A stretch of DNA of 12,527 bases from Bacillota bacterium. GTDB taxonomy: Bacteria; Bacillota_I; Bacilli_A; RFN20; CAG-288. Positions 1-8,407 of this stretch are shown here, piece by piece. The stretch spans positions 1 through 12,527 of the forward strand of contig DNJQ01000089.1 in the NCBI GenBank assembly GCA_003497225.1, written 5' to 3'. The position numbers and the translations under genes are program-made. The notes under the pieces are model-generated. The model had not been told where the DNA came from, searched no databases, and saw nothing but the letters and a program-made list of their open reading frames with translations. Each line of letters starts with the position of its first letter. Position 1 is the stretch's first letter.

Positions 1-43
1 CCCGAAAAAAGTGGCAGTTTAATATTATTAATTACATGTATAT

Positions 44-95
44 AAAAAAGAGATGCTTTTATCCTAACTATATTCTAGTTATCTAGCATCTCTTT
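44..95 (-). terminator. Rho-independent terminator closing the operon
   Basis: An 11-base perfect inverted repeat (85-95 with 47-57) starts 11 bases after the stop codon of the last gene and is followed on the transcribed strand by a run of T (to position 44). The 27-base loop contains a second 6-pair hairpin (65-70 with 76-81), so the structure is a long, interrupted stem rather than a tight one. Bases 1-43 beyond it show no feature I can support. Confidence 0.8.
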
Positions 96-105
96 GTTAT
101 TTAGT

Positions 106-2289
106 TTATTCCGCTAGTTCAAAGTTAACTTGATAAGCCTTAAAACCAATTTTTTCTTGATTTCCCCATTTGTCTTTAGTATCTGTTAAATTCCACGAGT
201 TTTGATATTTTGTATCATTCGCTTCATTTAAAGGATTAAAACGGCTATAGGATAAATCTTGTAAGTAGTTACGATCAATTTCGATGCGGAAGTTAGTAAC
301 TCCTGTTCCAAAACATATCGCCCCGCCAACGCTAATGGTGCGGTTAACAATCACGAATTCTCCAGTGAGTTTCTTATCGAAAGCAAAAGCAAAATTACCG
401 ATTGATAGATAAACATCGGGACGAATAATATCTTTAGCAAATTGATCGCGGTGAGTCTTAGTTGTCTTTTCAAATGTGACTGACGTAAGTGAATCACAAT
501 AAGCAAATGCCCAAGAATCGATTTCACTAACGCTTTCGGGAATTACAACCTTTTCAAGTAACTTGCAGTTTTTAAATGCGTTCTTTCCAATCGTTTTTAA
601 TGTTGATGGGAAAGTGACAGTTTTTAAAGTGCTTAATCCTTCAAAACCACTAGGTTTAATATCCGTTACACCTTCACTTAATGTAATGTGTTCAATTGCA
701 GGAAGATTTTCTCCAAATAAATCACTCAAGGCACGAGAGGGATTGAAATCGATGCTTTTAACATTAGTATCGTTTAAAAATACACCAGAACCAAGTTCAC
801 AACTTAAATTTAAAGTGATTGAAGTGATATTGGTACAATCAGCGAAAGCTTCTGCACCGATGGACAATATCTCCGCCATTGAAACTTCAGTCAATGTGGT
901 ATTTCCCTTAAAGGCATTACTACCAACATAACGAAGTCCGCTAGGGAAAGAGGTGACTTGAAGTTTATTTTGGACTGCATCTTTTGATACGCCGCGCAAA
1001 TCACTTGGTAAGGGAGTTTTTGGATCAACAGTTCCTTTAACTGAAAGTAAGTTCTTACCTAAAACGACTAATCCATCAGGTAAGGAATTATAATATGGTG
1101 AATTAAAGATATCGCTATCACCTAAATACTCAAAGTTTTCTGAACATATAAACTCAGTTAAACTTGATAAATCTTCTGGTAAGGCCGAATCTCTAATAAC
1201 TAAAACTTCTTTATCTCCAGTTGGAGAGGCTTTAAGTTCTAGTGTCTTAAGTCCGGTAACACCCTTTAAGGCGTTAGGAATAACATCACCATTAGCATTA
1301 GGTGTAATAACAATCTTTTCAAATTCTTGAGTAAATCCTCTGCTTCCCCCGAAAAGATTTTTAATTTCAGCATTGCCATCAAAGCCGAATTCTTTAATAT
1401 TGTCATTGCCTAAAAAATATGATGTATCACTTGAATAAGTAAATTCACTATTATTAGGTAAATAAGCGGAAGTCATTTCTGTATTGTTATAGAAGGCGTA
1501 ATCGCCGATAGAAACGACAGAATCCGGAACTACTATCGATTGAAGTTTAGTTTTACTCATCGCTTCTGCGCCAATATATTTTAAGGTATCGGGAAGTTTG
1601 ACTGAAGTGATATCTAAGTGGCTTAAAGCGTTTGAAATAATACATGTTGTTCCATCTTTTACTTCAAATGTTCCACTTGAAGAAGAAGGCGCTTTAAGTA
1701 ATATATTACCTAAATATGTAGTAGTAGTGGAATCTAATATCTTTTGATAATAAGGTGTAGTTGAAGTAAATTTAGCGCTACTTCCTTGTCCTGTTACTTC
1801 AAGTTCACCAAAAGCCTCATCACCAACATAGACTAGATTATCAAGTGAAGCAAAGTTGACTTCTTTAAGTTTCGTATCTTTATAGAAAACTCTATTTCCA
1901 AGAGATTTAATACTGCCTGGAAGATTGATTTTTTCAAGTTGTGAATTTAAAGATCTTGAAGCGAAAGCCTTATCTTTAATCGTAGTAACCTTTAATCCAC
2001 GAACAGTTTCTGGAACAGTGAGTTCAGCAGCGGGTTTTAATACGCCAGTAATTATTATTTCATCATCGGTAGATGGCATATTTTCTATTGTAATATTAGA
2101 TTTAATCCCATCAGGACCAATATCAAAGTCATAAGCGAAAGTTTCGATAAATTTTTTTGTATCGGCATCTAATTGCCAGCCGACTACTGGACCAGTTGAA
2201 GAAGTGCTATTCTTCTTTGAGCCACATGAAGATGCGCTTAAAAGTAGTGGCCCGGATATAAGAAGTGCTAGTAATTTTCTCTTTCTCAT
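106..2289 (-). CDS. BspA-type leucine-rich repeat lipoprotein, last gene of the operon
   Basis: The 727-residue product begins with a basic stretch and a hydrophobic core ending in S-S-C-G (Cys22), a plausible though not ideal lipoprotein signal because Ala sits at -3. It is therefore probably anchored outside the membrane. From about residue 74 to 660 it carries many diverged LRR_5/BspA-type repeats of the form V-x-x-P-x-S-V-x-x-I-G-x-x-A-F. Clear copies lie at residues 121-135, 230-244, 252-266, 558-572 and 581-595. The last 70 residues are not obviously repeat. The family mediates surface binding and adhesion; no catalytic motif is visible. ATG 2289 follows AGGAGG (2295-2300) by 5 bases, and this site shares bases with the TAG stop of the ATPase gene, so the two are cotranslated. 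Its place in a maltodextrin operon suggests, by inference only, a polysaccharide- or surface-binding role. Family is confident; ligand unknown. Confidence 0.88.
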   Translation of the reverse strand: MRKRKLLALLISGPLLLSASSCGSKKNSTSSTGPVVGWQLDADTKKFIETFAYDFDIGPDGIKSNITIENMPSTDDEIIITGVLKPAAELTVPETVRGLKVTTIKDKAFASRSLNSQLEKINLPGSIKSLGNRVFYKDTKLKEVNFASLDNLVYVGDEAFGELEVTGQGSSAKFTSTTPYYQKILDSTTTTYLGNILLKAPSSSSGTFEVKDGTTCIISNALSHLDITSVKLPDTLKYIGAEAMSKTKLQSIVVPDSVVSIGDYAFYNNTEMTSAYLPNNSEFTYSSDTSYFLGNDNIKEFGFDGNAEIKNLFGGSRGFTQEFEKIVITPNANGDVIPNALKGVTGLKTLELKASPTGDKEVLVIRDSALPEDLSSLTEFICSENFEYLGDSDIFNSPYYNSLPDGLVVLGKNLLSVKGTVDPKTPLPSDLRGVSKDAVQNKLQVTSFPSGLRYVGSNAFKGNTTLTEVSMAEILSIGAEAFADCTNITSITLNLSCELGSGVFLNDTNVKSIDFNPSRALSDLFGENLPAIEHITLSEGVTDIKPSGFEGLSTLKTVTFPSTLKTIGKNAFKNCKLLEKVVIPESVSEIDSWAFAYCDSLTSVTFEKTTKTHRDQFAKDIIRPDVYLSIGNFAFAFDKKLTGEFVIVNRTISVGGAICFGTGVTNFRIEIDRNYLQDLSYSRFNPLNEANDTKYQNSWNLTDTKDKWGNQEKIGFKAYQVNFELAE

Positions 2290-2298
2290 CTTATCCTC

Positions 2299-5073
2299 CT
2301 AAGCTAAACGAATGTGCGTATCGAGAGAATGAACCTCGAAACCTTCCTTAGCGACATGGATCGAATAATCATCGGACTTCTCAAGGTCAGTTGTTTCAAC
2401 ATCGTTTATATCTTCACCAATCTTGATTTGGAGGAACTTATGATGGCCGAAATCTAAACACTTGATGGCTTCATGTTTAATTCCTTCTTCTTGTGTTACA
2501 GTGCGGTATGTGTGATAGACTTTATAACCTTCAGGAACAGAAATACCCTCAGCGGATAAATCTTCTTCTAAGGTTACAAAGTGAGTGATTCCATCATAAA
2601 TAACTTCTTGTACTTTCTTTTTAGCAATGGTACAAGCGCGTATTGATGAAGGAACGATATTTTCACTATCGTTTACTTTAGTAACACTGTTCCAATTGAT
2701 CTTGAAGTGATAATCACTTCCAACACCTATTGGGCTAGAGGTTGTGGTATATAAATATGTATCAGTATCCTTATCATATAAACCGATGCGGTAACTTGCA
2801 ATATGAATTCTCTCAACTGAAGTTACAGGTAAAGTATAGGTAGTTCCACTTGATATAGCGGAAGAAGGAATATTAACGAAATATTCACCATCTTCAAGTT
2901 CACATTCACTTTCAACACCAGCAAAAGTAACTGCCTTATCTTTAACTACAACTTTAGCTTCGCTATAGTGAGTGTAGAAAGGATTTATTTCACGTCCTGT
3001 TACTGTACTAAAGAGTGAGAACTCATTAGATTCAACGGATTTTTTAATTCCTTGTTCTTCGTTATATGCAAGAGTTACTTGAGTACTATCATCCAAGAAT
3101 CTTGAAGATATATGGGTTAAGTACTTATCGCTAACAAGAGTCTTATTTCCTTCTTCATCTTTAATTGTTACCTTATGACCTTTGCGCGATAAGGTTACGG
3201 CTAAAGTCTTTAAATTTGGATTAGCAGAAGCAATTTCGATATTTGCGGGATGAAGATTTATTAGTTCTTTTGAACCAACTTGTTCAACAACACCATTTTT
3301 TACTAAGACAAGTTCTCCGCCCTCTTTTAAGTCATCAGCTTTTTCAATTGCTGGTGGAAGAACTGATAATTTTTGAATAGGTGTCATTTCTTCTCCACCT
3401 TTGCTTACAATTGGATTAAAGACTATTCTATAATCTCTACTAAGAAGTTTTCTACCTTCAATATTAGCAATTTTAGCTATAATTTCATCCGAAACTGTAT
3501 AGCGTGAACCATTGATATCTAAGTTCCAAACAATGTTTGAACCTTGCTTGGTGCGGACAAATTTTCCAATGGCTTCGGTAACTTTTTTGACCGGCTTTAA
3601 ATTTGAAGATGGGTCAACTTCAAGTTCAAAGTACTTAAATCCAAACTTATATTTTGAACCAACTTCAGGTTTAGTTTCGCTCATGGCGAATAAATAGGTA
3701 TCGTTAACTTCATCATAAAGAGTTACAAGATACTTGTTCTTACCTAGATTTTGTACTTCATAAACTGGTAATTCATATTGATCACCGGGGACAATTGAAG
3801 TATGTGGTACTAAAACATCGTAGGTATTATTTTCAACCCCTTCCCATTCTGGTATAACAGGATAGGTTTTACCAAACATCGTGTACTTATTATTTTTAAA
3901 CTCAATAACGGTACGGCTATATTCAGGAACATAAGGCATGATGGTTTTTTCATCCTCATCTTCAACAGAATTAGCGAATAGTTGAATCTTTTCGCCGACC
4001 AATGTTCCATTAATCAATTGACCTAATTCGTAACGTTTGCTTGGATCAACGCGGAAGATGTAACGAGTTGAAGTAACAACATCATCATCGGCCTGAGATT
4101 CACCTAGTGTGCAGTAAAGAAGGGTTTCATTACCCAATGCTTCAATGTTTTTAACGATGAATTTAACTCCGCTATTTGTTTCTTTTAAGTAGTCGGGACG
4201 AATACCTAAAGTGACGTGAGTCTCTCCATCGAGATACTTTTTATCAGCGTGCGAGAAGTGTTTTTCATCAAGTTCTAACTCTTGAGAATCTTCAAAAGTA
4301 ATTGTGACTTTCTTTTTCTTGTGGTCTCTTTTTATGGTGACATCGAAGAAGTTCATCTGTGGAGTTCCGATAAATCCAGCGACGAACTTATTAGCGGGAT
4401 GATCATAAAGATTTGTTGGAGTATCGATTTGTTGGACGAATCCCTTCTTCATAACAACGATTCTAGTACCCATGGTCATAGCTTCGACTTGATCGTGAGT
4501 GACGTAAATAAATGTTGTCTTTAATTTCTTATGAAGTTTTGTGATTTCGGTTCTCATCTGGGCACGAAGTTTAGCGTCCAAATTTGATAAAGGTTCATCA
4601 AGAAGGAAGACTTTTGGTTGACGAACGATGGCGCGGCCTAATGCAACTCTTTGTCTTTGTCCACCAGACATAGCGCGAGGTTTACGCGGTAAATAATCTT
4701 CAATATCCAAAATTCTTGCCGCTTCTAAAACTCTCTTATTAATTTCATCATTGGGCATGTGTTTGTTTTTAAGAGCAAAAGCCATATTTTGATAAACCGT
4801 CATATGTGGATATAGAGCGTAGTTTTGGAAAACCATAGCGATATCACGATCTTTCGGTTGAATATCGTTAACTAAAGTATCACCGATATATAAGTCACCA
4901 GCGGAGATATCTTCTAGTCCAGCAATCATTCTTAATGTCGTTGATTTTCCACAGCCTGATGGTCCAACAAAGACGATGAATTCACAATCTTCAATATCGA
5001 TATTGAAGTCTGATACTGCCTTCGTACCATTAGGATATACTTTGTAAATGTGCGATAATTTTAGTCCTGCCAT
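2299..5073 (-). CDS. MalK/MsmX/UgpC-type sugar ABC transporter ATPase with a duplicated long C-terminal extension
   Basis: This 924-residue protein should energise the MalF/MalG permeases encoded upstream. Residues 1 to about 235 form a canonical nucleotide-binding domain: Walker A GPSGCGKST 37-45, Q-loop Gln83, signature SGGQRQ 136-141, Walker B VFLLDE 155-160, D-loop SNLD 163-166, switch His193, and the MalK-typical GFIGTPQMNF at 233-242. A TOBE-type regulatory region follows (about 243-366). Relatives normally end near residue 360-380; here about 550 further residues follow. They contain a beta-rich module (378-486), then an apparent second copy of the end of the NBD plus TOBE (586-695, sharing K-x-G-x-V-x-Q and HPAN with 203-228), then a second beta-rich module (697-801). 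Residues 870-924 are a unique tail. ATG follows AGGAGG (5082-5087) by 8 bases and lies one base after the amylase stop. The stop is TAG. Transport role is secure; function of the extension is unknown. Confidence 0.95.
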   Translation of the reverse strand: MAGLKLSHIYKVYPNGTKAVSDFNIDIEDCEFIVFVGPSGCGKSTTLRMIAGLEDISAGDLYIGDTLVNDIQPKDRDIAMVFQNYALYPHMTVYQNMAFALKNKHMPNDEINKRVLEAARILDIEDYLPRKPRAMSGGQRQRVALGRAIVRQPKVFLLDEPLSNLDAKLRAQMRTEITKLHKKLKTTFIYVTHDQVEAMTMGTRIVVMKKGFVQQIDTPTNLYDHPANKFVAGFIGTPQMNFFDVTIKRDHKKKKVTITFEDSQELELDEKHFSHADKKYLDGETHVTLGIRPDYLKETNSGVKFIVKNIEALGNETLLYCTLGESQADDDVVTSTRYIFRVDPSKRYELGQLINGTLVGEKIQLFANSVEDEDEKTIMPYVPEYSRTVIEFKNNKYTMFGKTYPVIPEWEGVENNTYDVLVPHTSIVPGDQYELPVYEVQNLGKNKYLVTLYDEVNDTYLFAMSETKPEVGSKYKFGFKYFELEVDPSSNLKPVKKVTEAIGKFVRTKQGSNIVWNLDINGSRYTVSDEIIAKIANIEGRKLLSRDYRIVFNPIVSKGGEEMTPIQKLSVLPPAIEKADDLKEGGELVLVKNGVVEQVGSKELINLHPANIEIASANPNLKTLAVTLSRKGHKVTIKDEEGNKTLVSDKYLTHISSRFLDDSTQVTLAYNEEQGIKKSVESNEFSLFSTVTGREINPFYTHYSEAKVVVKDKAVTFAGVESECELEDGEYFVNIPSSAISSGTTYTLPVTSVERIHIASYRIGLYDKDTDTYLYTTTSSPIGVGSDYHFKINWNSVTKVNDSENIVPSSIRACTIAKKKVQEVIYDGITHFVTLEEDLSAEGISVPEGYKVYHTYRTVTQEEGIKHEAIKCLDFGHHKFLQIKIGEDINDVETTDLEKSDDYSIHVAKEGFEVHSLDTHIRLA

Positions 5074-5074
5074 A

Positions 5075-6904
5075 TTATTTTCCTCCTCTATCTAATATTG
5101 CAATGCTATATGGTTCTAGCGTTAATTTATTTTCGCTTAATGTACTCTTTTTTGTACTATCTACTTCAAGTGAATCAAGAAGTTTAAGTCCCGTTCCATC
5201 GATGACCTTTTGATCTTCGGAAAGATTTATTGCGATTAGTAACTTTTCTTCGTCGTAATTTTTTATCACTTTATTATCTTTATCAAGCAGTGGTGGTCTT
5301 TGATAAGTTTTTTCAAGAAGAAGTATTTGTTCATCGCTATGATCAACTCTTTTCATTGAACTTCTAGCTATTGAAGGATATAAATCTTTGATTCTTGTAA
5401 TATTATGTACATAAGAGAACAATGAATCTTTATCAGTAATCTGTTCGTCCAGGGCTTTAAAGTATTGTAAGGTTCTAGAGTCTTCTCCACTCAATCGTGG
5501 TGAACATTTATATCCGCCTTTATTTTTAGACCAGAGGAACGCCGCTCGAGCGATTCTATCATCATTGCTGTATTCTCCTATCATTCCTATTTCATCACCA
5601 TAATACCAGAAGAAGTTGCCTTTAATTAGATTCATTAATCCATAGAACAACTTAAATTTTTGAACGCTGCGTTCTTTAAGTGCAGCAAAGGAAGTAGTAA
5701 TTCTTCCGATATCGTGATTACTTAAAAAGTTCGCATTGATAGCATTTTTATTTACCTTAGTAAATGAATCTTCAAAATAGGAAATATATTGATAAGCTGT
5801 ATCTGCTTTAATACCATTAGTTGCATACATCGAAAAATCTAATTCTGAATCGCCGTAACCCTTAAGCGAACGGCTGAAATTAAAGTATGAATCGATCGTC
5901 GTTGAGTTTTGATACGTAATCGCTCCAGTGTCCCAAGGACCTTCAGCGACGATATATGCATCACTCTTTTTAGTTTTAACTACCGTATCAATATAATTGA
6001 TGAACTCGCAGTTTTTATTAGCATCGATGATTTCCTCGCCGTAATAACTTTTTATTGCGTCAAGACGATATCCATCAACTCCTTTATCAATCCAGAACTC
6101 AAGGTAATCTTTAATTAATTTGCGGTTATCTTCATTATCGAGGTCTAAATCGACCATACCAGAAGCAAATCCTTCATAGACCATTTGATAATCTGAAGCT
6201 AATTCACCTAGTCCATCAGTTTGATCGCGGTTAGCATAATCATTAGGATATTCGCTACCACTCTTCTTGAAGCGGAATCTTCTCGCTTCAGGAACAGCTT
6301 CATAACAGCTATCAATAAGTTGTCCAGCAGAATTAAACTTTGAACAAACTGAGATATTTTGCTTCATCTTTTTAACCGTATCGGTAAAAAGTGTATTTTT
6401 GCTTGAAATATGATTAAATACTCCGTCAAGAATAACTTTAATTCCTCTTTCATGAGCTCTTGTGATAAAAGTTTCAAATTCTTCCATGGTTCCAAATTGA
6501 GGATCTATATCAAAGAAGTTAGTAATATCGTATTTATGATAAGTTGGTGAAGGATGAATGGGTGAAAGGAAAATTCCATTTATTCCTAAAGATGTATCAG
6601 CGTGTGGATCACATTTATCACGCAAATAATCTAGATTATCGCTGATACCTTTTATATCACCTATACCATCTCCATTGCTATCAGCAAAAGCAGATACAAA
6701 GATGTGATAGAAATTTCGATAATTATCATTAACTACATCGTAATCTTTTTCAACACAAGCTGGACCACTAGTTGTGGTGCTTGCTGAAGAAGACGAAGCA
6801 AATGAAGAAGATGAAGAAGATGAGTTACCTCCACAAGAAGAAATAGCAAAAGAACTAACTAACAAAAGCGGGGATAAAAATTTTAATTTTAATGCTTTTT
6901 TCAT
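5075..6904 (-). CDS. Extracellular GH13 alpha-amylase-like lipoprotein
   Basis: The 609-residue enzyme has a signal peptide with lipobox I-S-S-C (Cys24) and then a Ser/Thr-rich linker (about 27-47), so it is probably tethered outside the membrane. A GH13 catalytic barrel follows. Visible are a calcium-loop-like DSNGDGIGDIKGI (75-87), region I DGVFNH (160-165), region V-like MVDLDLDN (250-257), region II GYRLDAIK with nucleophile Asp282, acid/base Glu321 in AEGPWD, and region IV NHD (396-398). All catalytic residues are present. The family cleaves alpha-1,4 (sometimes alpha-1,6) glucosidic bonds; starch or maltodextrin is the likely substrate by context, but the exact specificity is not readable. 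I chose ATG 6904, giving a TGATG overlap with the upstream gene and 8 bases from AAGGAG (6913-6918). TTG 6907 directly before it, 5 bases from the same site, would add one residue. Confidence 0.93.
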   Translation of the reverse strand: MKKALKLKFLSPLLLVSSFAISSCGGNSSSSSSSFASSSSASTTTSGPACVEKDYDVVNDNYRNFYHIFVSAFADSNGDGIGDIKGISDNLDYLRDKCDPHADTSLGINGIFLSPIHPSPTYHKYDITNFFDIDPQFGTMEEFETFITRAHERGIKVILDGVFNHISSKNTLFTDTVKKMKQNISVCSKFNSAGQLIDSCYEAVPEARRFRFKKSGSEYPNDYANRDQTDGLGELASDYQMVYEGFASGMVDLDLDNEDNRKLIKDYLEFWIDKGVDGYRLDAIKSYYGEEIIDANKNCEFINYIDTVVKTKKSDAYIVAEGPWDTGAITYQNSTTIDSYFNFSRSLKGYGDSELDFSMYATNGIKADTAYQYISYFEDSFTKVNKNAINANFLSNHDIGRITTSFAALKERSVQKFKLFYGLMNLIKGNFFWYYGDEIGMIGEYSNDDRIARAAFLWSKNKGGYKCSPRLSGEDSRTLQYFKALDEQITDKDSLFSYVHNITRIKDLYPSIARSSMKRVDHSDEQILLLEKTYQRPPLLDKDNKVIKNYDEEKLLIAINLSEDQKVIDGTGLKLLDSLEVDSTKKSTLSENKLTLEPYSIAILDRGGK

Positions 6905-8406
6905 CAATTATACTCCTTATAAATAATCGCTTGGTGTGGTTTAACAACAATACTGCCGCGACAATAATCAACATTATCAGTTTTAAATATGATATCGCCT
7001 GTTGAAACTTCTATTTTTTGTTCAACATCGAGAAGATTAATAAAGACCAAGATATTTCCTCTTCGATATGCTAATGGATGATCTAATAACTTAAATTCTT
7101 TCGTTGATAAGACTTCATTTTCTTTGCGCAAAGCGATTAAAGTTTTAATAAGATTTAATAAACTTTTATCATCTTCTTGAGCCTTTTTAGCGCTAATAGT
7201 GTTCGTATCGATTGGAAGATAAGAATTCTCAATATTTTTAGTAAATCCTCTTCCCTCTGTTTCATCAAATACCATCGGTATTCTCGTTCCAGTTCTTTGA
7301 TATCCCCCCTCTTTGCTCAAAAGATTTCTATTGGTCTTTTGACCTAACTCATCTCCAGCAAAGATGAATGGATTTCCTGGCATCGTTAGAAGGAAGATAT
7401 AAGCTAACTTAAGTTCATTCTCTTTAAGGTAATCAGCGAGACGATAAGTATCGTGATTTCCTGAGATAAAGGCTAAGTTTCCTTCGTATTTATTAGCTTC
7501 TTCGATTCTCTTTAATAAATCCTTTTTAAATAAGTTATAAAGTTTTTTATCGTAAGAAACTAGAAGTGGCTTTCTTTCCCCATCCTCGCGGAACAAATAA
7601 TGAGAACAGTTATCGTGATGATCTAAGACGAAGTCAGCGTTAAAACCAGCACGCAAGGCTCGACTTGGATTTGACCATTCGGAAACAAAGTATGCATTTG
7701 GATAATCTTTTCTTATATCAGCAAAGATTTTTTGCCATAAATCTATCGTGCACTCTTTATCATCCTCGCCTTTAACTAATGAATCTGCCATATCAACTCG
7801 ATATCCATCGATTCCTAGTTCAAGATAGTATTTAATTACCGAGGTAATAAATTTTCTTCCTGGACAATTATCTGGATCATATTTTTGTTGCCATTTTTCA
7901 TTCACTTCGGCAAAACCATAATTTATTGCCGCTTGATGAGCGAAGAAATTAACCATATAGCAACCGTCGCGATCATAGCACCCAGAGATGAATTTTCCGT
8001 TAGAAGAATTATTCCATGTGCTATCGTTCCAAATGAATAGATCGCTATATTCATTTTTAGTTGGCTCAGCTGATTTTAAAAATATTTCAGCTTTCGTTGA
8101 AGCGTGACCAGGGACAAGGTCTAATAAAATCATCATTTCTTTTTCGTGACACTTTTGGATGAGACTTTTTAAATCTTTTAAGGTTCCAAAACGTTTATCA
8201 ACTTTAAAGAAATCACTGATATCATATCCACCATCTTTAAATGGTGAAGCGAAAATAGGATTGATCCAAATTCCATCAAAGCCTAAATTTTTAATATAAT
8301 CTAATTTGCTTTCGATGCCCTTTAGATCACCGATTCCATCATCGTTGCTATCGCAGAATGATGAAGGATATACTTCGTAGAAAACCTTGTCACTATAGCG
8401 AATCAT
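6904..8406 (-). CDS. Cytoplasmic GH13 alpha-glucosidase-like enzyme
   Basis: The 500-residue protein lacks a signal peptide and so should act on imported oligosaccharides. GH13 motifs: DSNDDGIGDLKGI (19-31), region I DLVPGH (96-101), region V-like HQAAIN (157-162), region II GYRVDMAD with nucleophile Asp205, acid/base Glu243 in SEWSN, region IV NHD (317-319). TRIPMVFD (374-381) resembles the RTPMQWD motif of oligo-1,6-glucosidases and related alpha-glucosidases. The usual Asn before the region I His is Gly here (Gly100). An alpha-glucosidase or maltodextrin glucosidase role is likely; another GH13 transfer or hydrolysis specificity is possible. I place the start at ATG 8406, one base after the malG-like stop, with AAAGGA (8411-8416) only 4 bases upstream. 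An in-frame ATG at 8445 would add 13 residues inside malG, but has no ribosome binding site and lies outside the family's conserved N-terminus. The stop is TGA. Confidence 0.92.
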   Translation of the reverse strand: MIRYSDKVFYEVYPSSFCDSNDDGIGDLKGIESKLDYIKNLGFDGIWINPIFASPFKDGGYDISDFFKVDKRFGTLKDLKSLIQKCHEKEMMILLDLVPGHASTKAEIFLKSAEPTKNEYSDLFIWNDSTWNNSSNGKFISGCYDRDGCYMVNFFAHQAAINYGFAEVNEKWQQKYDPDNCPGRKFITSVIKYYLELGIDGYRVDMADSLVKGEDDKECTIDLWQKIFADIRKDYPNAYFVSEWSNPSRALRAGFNADFVLDHHDNCSHYLFREDGERKPLLVSYDKKLYNLFKKDLLKRIEEANKYEGNLAFISGNHDTYRLADYLKENELKLAYIFLLTMPGNPFIFAGDELGQKTNRNLLSKEGGYQRTGTRIPMVFDETEGRGFTKNIENSYLPIDTNTISAKKAQEDDKSLLNLIKTLIALRKENEVLSTKEFKLLDHPLAYRRGNILVFINLLDVEQKIEVSTGDIIFKTDNVDYCRGSIVVKPHQAIIYKEYN

Positions 8407-8407
8407 A

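Noticed and set aside
563..931. Plus-strand open frame of 122 codons opposite the LRR gene
   Set aside because: It lies antisense inside a clear repeat-protein gene and shows no recognisable domain.
4282..4524. Plus-strand open frame of 80 codons opposite the ATPase gene
   Set aside because: It is antisense to conserved ATPase coding sequence and has no independent support; the same applies to the short frames at 1925-2134, 3512-3697, 5909-6118 and 11884-12078.
6804..6821. Two exact 9-base repeats in the amylase Ser-rich linker as a phase-variation tract
   Set aside because: Only two units, a multiple of three, so slippage would change linker length slightly rather than switch the gene.
6904..6906. 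TGA read as tryptophan (Mycoplasma-type code)
   Set aside because: TGA ends the GH13 enzyme exactly where the next gene starts in a TGATG overlap, tryptophan is encoded by TGG throughout, and no gene contains an internal TGA.
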